DNA from: a virus
DNA length: 20,773 nucleotides
Strand: one strand, 5' to 3'
Virus record (IMG/VR): IMGVR_UViG_3300025098_000347
Location: 1-20,773 of that record
The position numbers and the translations under genes are program-made. Of this stretch, positions 9,811-16,122 are shown in pieces; within the stretch, counting starts at the first letter, position 1; each line of letters begins with the position of its first letter. Below the pieces are notes generated by a model, which saw only the letters and a list, made by a program, of their open reading frames with translations, searched no databases and was not told where the DNA came from.

Positions 9811-10512
9811 TCACTCCAAAGCGTCTTCTATTTTTGTAATAAGGTTTCCTTGAGGGAATACAGTAGCGACTTCAAATTGTAAATTAAAAGATACATCAAT
9901 TGTAGTGGACTCAATAGTTGTGCTAAATGAGCGAATGAATCCTTTTAATCCGTCTGCCTTGTTATCGGCAGGGAATGTTTTGGGGAATGCAACGCCTTGA
10001 TTGTCAAATGTACCCGAAGTTACTCCTCCATCGCCTCTAGCACTAAAGGTAAAAGGTATAAGTTGTGTTTCAGAATTAGGAGTTTGGCTTTCAGGTGTTC
10101 CCCTTTGGACATAGTTCGCATCCACTTTAGAATCGTAGAGAAAAATTAATTCATTGATGGCTTGGTAAGATTGTAGACCTGTAGAATCTACACTAGAATG
10201 AATAAGTTGTGCAATTTCAATCGCTGTGAATTTTCTAGTGATGGCATTGCTTCCCTTTGAGAATTTTTTAGTGATGGAGTCTTCTAAGATGAAACCAGTA
10301 ATGGAGATTGATTTACTCGCCATTCCTAAATCCAAAGCCGCAGTAACGGATTCCCCTGTCAGTAAACCGCTAAAAGGAACATCTAGAGAAGGAATCGTTT
10401 TATTTGTGCTGATGTCTACACTTGTTGCCTTCAAAGGAATGATGTTGTCGGTCAATTCATTACCGCCACTGGCTCCGGCTCCAAGCCGCAAAAATACATA
10501 ATGGTCTGCCAT
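9811..10512 (-). CDS. Distal tail/minor tail protein
   Basis: A 233-residue beta-rich protein immediately after the tape-measure gene. This is the usual position of the distal tail protein that caps the tube and starts the baseplate. The segment VPFSGLLTGESVTAALDLGM, followed by KSISITGFILEDS, suggests a beta-sandwich, and the C-terminal third (residues 190-225, TTIDVSFNLQFEVAT) looks like paired strands. No catalytic motif, signal peptide or membrane segment is visible. It starts at ATG with the site GGGTGATTAA, identical to the one before the GTPase gene at 19515. The function comes from position; the sequence family is not recognised. Confidence 0.6.
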   Translation of the reverse strand: MADHYVFLRLGAGASGGNELTDNIIPLKATSVDISTNKTIPSLDVPFSGLLTGESVTAALDLGMASKSISITGFILEDSITKKFSKGSNAITRKFTAIEIAQLIHSSVDSTGLQSYQAINELIFLYDSKVDANYVQRGTPESQTPNSETQLIPFTFSARGDGGVTSGTFDNQGVAFPKTFPADNKADGLKGFIRSFSTTIESTTIDVSFNLQFEVATVFPQGNLITKIEDALE

Positions 10513-10516
10513 TTAA

Positions 10517-11941
10517 TCACCCGATTGTGCCTCTAGAAGAGGTTGTTCTGTTCACTTCTTTGTTTATCATGCTTCCAATCTTGGAAGCAATTTGTCGCAG
10601 TTCGGTATCGGAAGCGCCAATTCTACCTTGAACATTGACGGTGATATTGTTTACGCTTCCTTTTGAAATCATCTTTTTTGAGTTGTCATTAGAAAACACT
10701 CTGCTACCCATTGGAAGTTTGACTAATTCCGGACCTCGTTCACCAACAATGCTAAGACCGGAACCTGTAATTCCTCCTCTAGCATACATTCCTACACCGC
10801 CAAAACTCATTCCCGAAAATCGTTCTTTAATTTTATCTCTAGATTTCTTGGCAGAGACTTTATCCTTAACGGCTTGAGCCTTATCCGTTAAATATTTGAT
10901 AACTGCTTCAACGGCAAAACTAGCAGCATCTTTAATTGCCACACCTACGGCAATAAGACCGGCCTTCAACAAACCAAACGCCACGGTGAATAGACCCTTG
11001 AGAATACCCATGAGTATTTTTCCTAGACCTGTTAAGACCATGCCTAGGGAAGACCAAAAGCCACCGCCGCCAAACAACCCGTTGTAGATGAGCATAAATC
11101 CATCTTTGATGAGATTAAATGCGGCTATTAGAGGTTCTTTGAGGGAGCGTAAAACTTCCATGAAGGCATTGAATGCGTTTTGGAACGCCTCGCTTTTCAA
11201 GAATAGGAGGAGAACTCCGATGGCTAAAGTTAATCCAATGAACATTTTCACTCCTAAAAGAGCGAAGGCTCCTAGGTTTATCAATATCTTCTTAAGCGGA
11301 ACTTTAGTTAAAATTCCTTGAATTTTATCTGTTCCTGCATAGAATTTCTTTAACGCTTTGTAGGCTCCTCTCCTCATCCGTTTTCTTTTATCATCTGCTT
11401 TAGCAAATCCAATTAATTTACTTATCCCGCCCTTTGCGCCCCCTAGAATAGCACCTACACCGCCCATAGCGCCTTTTGCACCCTTCCCAATAGCGCCAGT
11501 TGCTCCAAAAGACAGAAAGTTGCCTATTTTTTTTAGATTAGATTCTTGGACTACGCTAGTTCCAGCCATAATAGAAGCAAAAGAAGCATCTCCTGTAGCG
11601 GTAAAGGTTTTGCTTAATGCATTTTTAGCCTTCCCAAATTGTTTTGACATAGAACCAAATGCCTTACCTAGCATACCAGCATCCTCGGTTCCCCCTCTCA
11701 TAACCTTGCTGATTTTACCCAAAGCCAAAAGAGTAGTCTCAACACGATTCTTTAATCTAAAGTAAAAGGGCAAAGTAGCATAACCGATTTTATTCGCAAC
11801 TGCCATAGTTTTTGCGAAGCCTTTCATTTTACCATTAAAGGACTCTGCGGCATAGTCGGTGTTTCCGATAGCCTGTGCTAACCGTGTAAATACGGATTGC
11901 AGTTCGCTTGCATCCCTTGAAGCATCAGTTAAGCGACTCAC
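10517..11941 (-). CDS. Tape-measure protein
   Basis: Sets tail length and is threaded through the tube during assembly. Evidence: it lies directly after the chaperone pair; it is Ala/Gly/Lys-rich and helical; it has two hydrophobic stretches (about residues 215-250 and 300-340) typical of tape measures that insert in the host membrane; and the C-terminus carries GLSIVGERGPELVKLPMGS (about 393-411), a hallmark motif of tape-measure C-termini, then a NITVNVQGRIG strand. At 474 residues it is short. With the usual rule of about 0.15 nm per residue the tail would be near 70 nm. It starts at GTG, overlapping the preceding TGA (GTGA), with GGTGA 4 bases upstream. Confidence 0.9.
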   Translation of the reverse strand: MSRLTDASRDASELQSVFTRLAQAIGNTDYAAESFNGKMKGFAKTMAVANKIGYATLPFYFRLKNRVETTLLALGKISKVMRGGTEDAGMLGKAFGSMSKQFGKAKNALSKTFTATGDASFASIMAGTSVVQESNLKKIGNFLSFGATGAIGKGAKGAMGGVGAILGGAKGGISKLIGFAKADDKRKRMRRGAYKALKKFYAGTDKIQGILTKVPLKKILINLGAFALLGVKMFIGLTLAIGVLLLFLKSEAFQNAFNAFMEVLRSLKEPLIAAFNLIKDGFMLIYNGLFGGGGFWSSLGMVLTGLGKILMGILKGLFTVAFGLLKAGLIAVGVAIKDAASFAVEAVIKYLTDKAQAVKDKVSAKKSRDKIKERFSGMSFGGVGMYARGGITGSGLSIVGERGPELVKLPMGSRVFSNDNSKKMISKGSVNNITVNVQGRIGASDTELRQIASKIGSMINKEVNRTTSSRGTIG

Positions 11942-12147
11942 TTTTTCACCTTCTTCATTTCCTGTTCTATGGTATCCGCCTTCAATTCTTCAAAGTTTCT
12001 ATGAATGTAAAGGAAATCCATGACCATATTCGCTGGCATTTTCATTATTTCTAGAGGACTAATTGCCAATGCTTTACTCAAAGTGTAAGTAATCAAGAGA
12101 GATACGGTTCGGGGGTCAGCCGCCCCCTTTCTTACCGCATCCCTCAT
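11938..12147 (-). CDS. Tail assembly chaperone, T-part (frameshift extension)
   Basis: The second reading frame of the tail assembly chaperone, corresponding in position to lambda T. Translated alone it would give 69 residues. As a -1 fusion it adds these plus Arg-Val to the G part, giving a protein of about 188 residues. Residues 30-60 (SPLEIMKMPANMVMDFLYIH) resemble the conserved segment found in many T domains (P-x-E-[IV]-x-x-[ML]-P). The ATG at 12147 overlaps the stop of the G part (TAATG) and has no Shine-Dalgarno upstream, only the A-run, which argues for expression by frameshifting. In known systems the G-T fusion binds the tape measure and recruits tube subunits and is absent from the virion. 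It ends at the GTGA that starts the tape measure. Confidence 0.8.
   Translation of the reverse strand: MRDAVRKGAADPRTVSLLITYTLSKALAISPLEIMKMPANMVMDFLYIHRNFEELKADTIEQEMKKVKK
12111..12127 (-). other. GC-rich hairpin downstream of the frameshift site
   Basis: On the minus strand GGGGG, a 7-base loop, then CCCCC: five perfect G-C pairs, conspicuous in A+T-rich DNA. It begins 25 bases after the slippery heptamer, farther than the 5-9 bases usual for frameshift stimulators. A stimulatory role is therefore possible but not established. It lies inside the T-part coding sequence. Confidence 0.4.
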
Positions 12148-12503
12148 TACTCGTTTTTTTGCTCGTTCTCCTCAAAGACCGCTAGCGGGTTTGGTAAAAC
12201 TTCTTTCAATTGGCTTCCAATGAAAGGGTTGAGTCTAATAATTTCAATCGTTGTCAAACTAGGTTCAGTTCTTGAAACGAAGTTTTCAACGAGATAACGA
12301 TACATAGCATTCAAGTCAATTCCCATGTCTTGATTCTTAGCATCAATCGTCATTAAGGTTGTAAGAGCCTTTTCTACTTCTAACCAAGTAGGTTCTCTAA
12401 TCCAAACCTTGAGGCATTCATCGCTTTGTGGCGCTACTTTAAGTTCGTAGCACTTCTCTTCTGTGTGTGCAAAAAGCACCGATTTATCTTTTACAGTATT
12501 CAT
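12147..12503 (-). CDS. Tail assembly chaperone, G-part
   Basis: The upstream half of the chaperone pair that precedes the tape measure, analogous in layout to lambda G. It has 118 residues when started at the ATG at 12503, which follows GGTGG at 7 bases. An in-frame start 36 bases upstream would give the residues MFVCWFFEGG read through the leader hairpin and the ribosome site, so it is rejected. The protein has mixed alpha/beta sequence with a helical middle (WLEVEKALTTLMTIDAK) and an acidic end (FEENEQKNE). The last codons CAA AAA AAC contain the slippery heptamer. No enzyme motif is visible. Identification rests on synteny (tube, chaperones, tape measure) and on the frameshift architecture. 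Confidence 0.8.
   Translation of the reverse strand: MNTVKDKSVLFAHTEEKCYELKVAPQSDECLKVWIREPTWLEVEKALTTLMTIDAKNQDMGIDLNAMYRYLVENFVSRTEPSLTTIEIIRLNPFIGSQLKEVLPNPLAVFEENEQKNE
12153..12159 (-). other. Programmed -1 frameshift site (A AAA AAC)
   Basis: The heptamer A-AAA-AAC sits in the correct phase (X XXY YYZ) on codons 116-117 of the G-part, two codons before its TAA. Slippage by -1 makes the next codons CGA GTA ATG, which is exactly the frame of the T-part and passes through its ATG. Position, phase, sequence type and gene context all agree with the conserved tail-chaperone frameshift. Confidence 0.85.
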
Positions 12504-12518
12504 GTTTCTTCCACCTTC

Positions 12519-12546
12519 AAAAAACCAACAAACAAACAATGTTGGT
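12519..12546 (-). terminator. Stem-loop plus T-tract: terminator or attenuator candidate
   Basis: On the minus strand ACCAACA, a 9-base loop, TGTTGGT, then TTTTT: a 7-bp perfect stem followed by a T-tract, in a 51-base gap between the 53-residue gene and the chaperone. Archaeal RNA polymerase terminates at T-tracts even without a stem, and a bacterial-type intrinsic signal would look the same. Its place inside the operon suggests partial read-through, lowering chaperone mRNA relative to the tail tube. The chaperone ribosome site starts within about 10 bases of the T-tract. Confidence 0.5.
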
Positions 12547-12554
12547 GGAATGTA

Positions 12555-12716
12555 TCACTCTTCTTCCGCTTTCACGGCTTCCTCCGGTTTGGCCTTCGGC
12601 TTCCGGCCCCTCTTTTTGGGGGTAGGTTTTGCCTTTGCCTCTTCCTGTTCTCTATGCTTTCGCTCACGGAGTTCCTTCATCTTCGTGTAGCGGTCTTTTC
12701 CTTCAATGGTTGCCAA
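12555..12716 (-). CDS. Small basic protein with AT-hook-like core (53 aa)
   Basis: A 53-residue gene with a TTG start. The frame is highly charged: residues 1-29 form a Lys/Arg/Glu helix (KMKELRERKHREQEEAKAK) and residues 31-44 read PTPKKRGRKPKAKP, close to the AT-hook core R-G-R-[PK]. The tail is acidic (EEAVKAEEE). GGGGTGA, which contains the TGA stop of the tail tube gene, lies 4 bases before the TTG, a strong translational signal and the main support for the gene. The base composition (few T, many A/G in the coding strand) is coding-like. Location between tail tube and chaperone suggests a late accessory role. DNA binding would be odd there, so the basic patch may instead bind RNA, tube or membrane. 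No family recognised. Confidence 0.7.
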   Translation of the reverse strand: MATIEGKDRYTKMKELRERKHREQEEAKAKPTPKKRGRKPKAKPEEAVKAEEE

Positions 12717-12720
12717 GGTA

Positions 12721-12727
12721 TCACCCC
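12721..12727 (-). promoter_or_regulatory. Shine-Dalgarno overlapping the tail tube stop
   Basis: GGGGTGA on the minus strand contains the TGA stop of the tail tube gene and lies 4 bases before the TTG start at 12716. Termination and reinitiation are probably coupled. Confidence 0.7.
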
Positions 12728-14262
12728 TGCAAAATCCAATGAGTCTTGACGGTGCATGAGTTGAGCGTTCTTGGAACGATTGTAGCCTCTACCATGACGG
12801 CCCCTTTATCTTCGGGGATGGGCCAACTGTTCGTCGTTAGCATGTAGTTGTCAAACTTGAGTCGGATTTGCTCTCCGTTTGACTTGTCAAAGATGAGGTC
12901 AATCAAGGCCCCACTACTTGCGGATTGATTTTCGTCTTGTTCTTTCAATTCGTTGAAGAGTTTATCATCGGTGACAAGTGCTGTAAAGGATAATTCGTAG
13001 GTTCGCTGTGCAGGAATAGCATCCTTAACAGTCTTGGAACCAACGCCAATGAATCTCTTATCTGTAAGAGTGTTGTTCATCGTCAATGTAAAGTTCGTAA
13101 TCCGCAAGAAGTTTTGTCCGAATAGGCTAATTGAACCTCCGGAGAAAAAGAATGGTTCTAGGAATTTATCGTTAGCGGAATAATTCTTGAACGAAGTTTC
13201 ATCCGTGACCGAGCGACGAGCCGCATATTTTTCCCCCTTGGTTAGATTGTGAAGTTTACGAGGCATGGTATCAAGAGTCATTTTCAACTCTTCATTTTCG
13301 TTTGCTGTCATTGTAAGAGTGTTCACTCTGTTTCCTGTAGCGATAAGAACGAAGTTGGTATCCTCGTCTGCATCGGCAGTATTCGTGCTGTAAGTGTTCG
13401 CAGAAGGAAGTTTAGAAAAGACTTGTTCCATAGCGAAGGAAGGCAAATCGTCTCCATCTTGTTCCGAAAAAGTGTAAGTGATGGGATTTGAAATTGTAGT
13501 AGTTCCACTAGGCTCTGTTAGATGGTCTAACTCAGCGAAAGCATCTGTCCCCCTTAGAACGGGCGGAACCATGCCATTGTCAATACTACGATAAAATAGT
13601 GGGCCAGTATCTCCTACGCTCGTTCCATTTAGGAAGTATTTATTTCCACCGCCGCCTTGGAAATCGCTGGCAGGATTGGTTGAAGCATCTAGAGTAGCAG
13701 TAATCGCAGAACACTTACCAAAGAAATAATAGAGCCAAGCACCATGGTTAGCGACAACATTTACGCTAGCATTTCCAGCAGTTTCAATTCCCTTATACTG
13801 ATAGGTAAAGTTTCTACTACCGCCAACAAATAAGTTCTGTTGCTTGAATTCTACTTCAAGAGATGGGAAGGTCAAGGATTCTAGAATACCCATCCAATAA
13901 TCGGCGTTCAAATGTTTTAGGTTAGAAGCGCCACTATTTGCAGGGCAAGGCGCACCGTAGCCTTTCAAGTGATAATAGTCGTTAGTAGCATCAAGGGTAA
14001 TTGATTGAGCAGGATGGAAAGTAATGGTAGTGGAGGTGTTTCCTGTAATTCTATGGGTAGTGGTATGGGTTCCATTGTCATAAAACTCAAGAACACACCC
14101 TACATACAAATCAGTGACCAAATCAAACCTACTTGTAAAATCGGAATGTAGAGTCAATTCGTTTTTATCCGAGTTCAAACTTGCCGGTTTCAAATAAATA
14201 TCAACTTCGGGAACAAATGTTACCGATGAACCGCTTCCTAAAAATATATTCGTGTTAGCCAT
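12721..14262 (-). CDS. Major tail tube protein
   Basis: A probable tail tube subunit of 513 residues, about twice the length of many tube proteins (lambda gpV is about 250). It is beta-rich throughout. Segments SLEVEFKQQNLFVGGSRN (about 135-152) and the C-terminal block LIDLIFDKSNGEQIRLKFD ... NSWPIPEDKGAVMVEATIVPRTL (about 455-500) fit tube-like sandwich proteins, the latter resembling strands that close the tube barrel. Residues about 200-340 look like an inserted domain exposed on the tube. Support for function is position: after the neck genes and before the chaperone pair and tape measure. The ATG follows GGAAGTGGGATT, a modest ribosome site. A hairpin precedes the gene and another lies past its small downstream partner, which may enrich this mRNA. 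No sheath gene is present, so the tail appears non-contractile. Confidence 0.7.
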   Translation of the reverse strand: MANTNIFLGSGSSVTFVPEVDIYLKPASLNSDKNELTLHSDFTSRFDLVTDLYVGCVLEFYDNGTHTTTHRITGNTSTTITFHPAQSITLDATNDYYHLKGYGAPCPANSGASNLKHLNADYWMGILESLTFPSLEVEFKQQNLFVGGSRNFTYQYKGIETAGNASVNVVANHGAWLYYFFGKCSAITATLDASTNPASDFQGGGGNKYFLNGTSVGDTGPLFYRSIDNGMVPPVLRGTDAFAELDHLTEPSGTTTISNPITYTFSEQDGDDLPSFAMEQVFSKLPSANTYSTNTADADEDTNFVLIATGNRVNTLTMTANENEELKMTLDTMPRKLHNLTKGEKYAARRSVTDETSFKNYSANDKFLEPFFFSGGSISLFGQNFLRITNFTLTMNNTLTDKRFIGVGSKTVKDAIPAQRTYELSFTALVTDDKLFNELKEQDENQSASSGALIDLIFDKSNGEQIRLKFDNYMLTTNSWPIPEDKGAVMVEATIVPRTLNSCTVKTHWILQG

Positions 14263-14272
14263 AATCCCACTT

Positions 14273-14291
14273 CCTTACAAACAAACTAAGG
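14273..14291 (-). repeat. Intercistronic stem-loop upstream of tail tube
   Basis: On the minus strand CCTTA, loop GTTTGTTTG, TAAGG: a 5-bp stem with a 9-base loop that includes the stop of the neck gene. The 10-mer GTTTGTTTGT recurs in the hairpin at 12524-12546. The two hairpins bracket the tail tube and 53-residue genes, so they could be RNA processing or stability elements. A 5-bp A/T-containing stem alone is weak. Confidence 0.4.
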
Positions 14292-14795
14292 GACTGTTTG
14301 AGCGAATCGCTTTGCTTCCAAATTTACTTTGTATCCGAATAGTCGTTTTGCTCTATCATTTGATTCACTTCTTGAACCGATAAATAGTTGATTAAAACAT
14401 GAATTATCCGAAGACTCGTACCCCCTACGCTTGCTCTCAACCACCCTACGAGTAATCAGGTATAAAGCCCTTAGCCTGTCTTTGCCAAAATCAGCATCCG
14501 TCCCTGCTCTTTCATCATGGACAGTTCTAATGTGTAAAGTAAAGGTGTAAGTTTCATTTCTTACATCATAAAAAACCGTTGGATATTCTACAGAATTAGC
14601 ATCTTCAAAAACGATAATGACATCCTTTGAAGAGAGGTCGTATCTTACTCCTTTATTTTTCTCCAAAGACCTAACATCAACGAAGTTAGGCTTGGAAGAA
14701 TGCGAAACATCAATCGTTCCATCATCTACAAGGGCGGTTGCCGAAGTTGTCCATTGAGTATTCAATAAATCAATAACTAGGCTAACTTCGTCCAC
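14286..14795 (-). CDS. Probable neck/tail-terminator protein
   Basis: A 169-residue alpha/beta protein directly upstream of the tail tube, the usual place of a tail terminator or neck protein. Visible pattern: an N-terminal helix (VSLVIDLLNTQW), a DVRSLEKNKGVRYDL loop, a strand (KDVIIVFED), a core strand (ETYTFTLHIRTVHDERAG), then a basic helix (DRLRALYLITRRVVESKRRG), the helix-after-strand order seen in terminator folds. GTG at 14795 follows GGGGGT at 5 bases and is preferred. A TTG at 14810 would add five residues but would place that site inside the gene. It overlaps the preceding gene by 14 bases. Function is inferred from position and fold-like pattern. Confidence 0.55.
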   Translation of the reverse strand: MDEVSLVIDLLNTQWTTSATALVDDGTIDVSHSSKPNFVDVRSLEKNKGVRYDLSSKDVIIVFEDANSVEYPTVFYDVRNETYTFTLHIRTVHDERAGTDADFGKDRLRALYLITRRVVESKRRGYESSDNSCFNQLFIGSRSESNDRAKRLFGYKVNLEAKRFAQTVP

Positions 14796-14994
14796 CGAAT
14801 ACCCCCTCAATTTTCTTTTCTACTTCCTTGCTAATATGTTGAGCGTAAGCCATTTCAGCATTCTCAATCATTTCATCGTTTGAAAAAGAAACATCAAATC
14901 CTAATAATCTAGATAACTCAATCATTTGGATATTTCTTTGCTTCTCTCTTTCTAGGAATCTATTGAAAATATCTGTGGCTTCTCGGAATGACAT
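14782..14994 (-). CDS. Short helical neck-region protein
   Basis: About 70 residues, mostly helix with charged ends (FREATDIFNRFLEREKQRN, then ENAEMAYAQHISKEVEKKIEG). The ATG at 14994 stands one base after the TGA of the connector gene, and a TTG at 15003 would add three residues. Neither has a Shine-Dalgarno, so reinitiation from the upstream gene is the likely mode. The C-terminus ends in FGGRS inside the overlap with the next gene. No family recognised. Location suggests a head-tail joining accessory or small scaffold. Confidence 0.55.
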   Translation of the reverse strand: MSFREATDIFNRFLEREKQRNIQMIELSRLLGFDVSFSNDEMIENAEMAYAQHISKEVEKKIEGVFGGRS

Positions 14995-14995
14995 A

Positions 14996-16120
14996 TCAAT
15001 CAATCAAATACAACAAGTCTTTCTTCCCATCAAGGATTTCCATAGCCTCTTTTCGGAGAATGTCATACTTTTCCTTGGTAGAAATATTTCCTCCTGTATC
15101 AGCAATAAGAATAGTTTGGTCATCGTGTCTCAGTATTTCTGCTGCTGATAATTTAGTAGCAGCCTCATGGATAGCAGAAGGCACCCTACCATCACCAGCA
15201 ATGAAATTTACAATGACAGAGTTTTTGTTGTGGTAAGGGTATCTCTTCATAAAAAAAATCCTACCATCATTATCCATCATCCAAAAGTCCCCTAATCTTC
15301 TCATCTCTTGCTTATCTGTAAAGGGCTCAAGAATGGTGTTAGAGTTTTCTCCTGCTTGGTCGGATACAGTTATTTGGCAATCGGACCCATCTTCTCCCTC
15401 TAAAAGGCTAGAAATGTGAATCTTACTTCCATCTTGTTTATCCGTATAAGCATAAAAAAAGTCGGATATGTTGTAGGAGTTAGGGCTAGAGGTTAATGCT
15501 TTCTCGGAAGTGGCTCCTGTAAATTGTGCTGTTTTTGCAGGAAACTCTTCGTTGATTAGGGCAACAATCTCCTTTGCTGTGGTCTTAGCCCCGAAAGAAG
15601 AATTGAATCTAGCAGCGTTTACTACTGGTGTATCTGTATGGGCATGATATTTCAATTCCCAAACATTTCCGGAATTCGGCAATTGTAATGTGATTTTATT
15701 GATTTTAGTATAGTCGCTAGCATCCAAAGTAATGCTTGCTTGTGCAGAAGCAAGTTCTCTGTAGTTATTACCTTCCCAAACTTGTAGACTAACAATCTTT
15801 CTAATCTTCATTTGGTTAAGTTGAACAAAACCAACATAGCCGCCATAGTAGGAATTGATAGGATGTCTTGTAAATTCAAAATCTCTAAATTCATCCTTCC
15901 AAATAATAGGGCGATAAGAACGCCCTACTTTATCATCAATTGTTCCTTCCACCCTTTTGATAATGCTACCGATTTGAGCATCAGTAGGATTTGTTAAGGA
16001 AGTAAATGCTGGAATTTGTAAAAGGTCGGAAATAGCGTCTTTATTTGTGTAAAAGCCCTTTCCTTGGGAATAATTGACATCAATATTTGTGTAGTCGCTT
16101 GGGGATGATGATACAGGCAC
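14996..16120 (-). CDS. Head-tail connector-like protein
   Basis: A 374-residue protein whose N-terminal part resembles head-completion adaptors of the gp6/gp15 type: LLQIPAFTSLTNPTDAQIGS then IIKRVEGTIDDKVGRSYRP, a helix pattern ending in D-x-x-[VT]-G-R-x-[YW] that such adaptors share. A beta-rich insert spans about 90-310, and the C-terminal helices (EAATKLSAAEILRHDDQTIL, EKYDILRKEAMEILDG) return to the helical core. Adaptors are normally 90-150 residues, so the insert makes this one large and possibly exposed at the neck. GTG start after GGAGGG at about 6 bases, two bases after the upstream TAA. Adaptor role is inferred from pattern and order. Confidence 0.6.
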   Translation of the reverse strand: MPVSSSPSDYTNIDVNYSQGKGFYTNKDAISDLLQIPAFTSLTNPTDAQIGSIIKRVEGTIDDKVGRSYRPIIWKDEFRDFEFTRHPINSYYGGYVGFVQLNQMKIRKIVSLQVWEGNNYRELASAQASITLDASDYTKINKITLQLPNSGNVWELKYHAHTDTPVVNAARFNSSFGAKTTAKEIVALINEEFPAKTAQFTGATSEKALTSSPNSYNISDFFYAYTDKQDGSKIHISSLLEGEDGSDCQITVSDQAGENSNTILEPFTDKQEMRRLGDFWMMDNDGRIFFMKRYPYHNKNSVIVNFIAGDGRVPSAIHEAATKLSAAEILRHDDQTILIADTGGNISTKEKYDILRKEAMEILDGKKDLLYLID

Positions 16121-16122
16121 AA

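Noticed and set aside
12503-12539. Longer N-terminus for the chaperone G-part (MFVCWFFEGG...)
   Set aside because: It would translate the hairpin and T-tract and the GGTGG site itself. The ATG at 12503 has proper spacing and a normal N-terminus.
12426-12749. Plus-strand frames opposite the 53-residue gene and chaperone
   Set aside because: No ribosome site, compositions rich in Phe/Arg/Cys as expected from the antisense of Lys/Glu-rich genes, and the minus strand carries coherent genes with good start signals.
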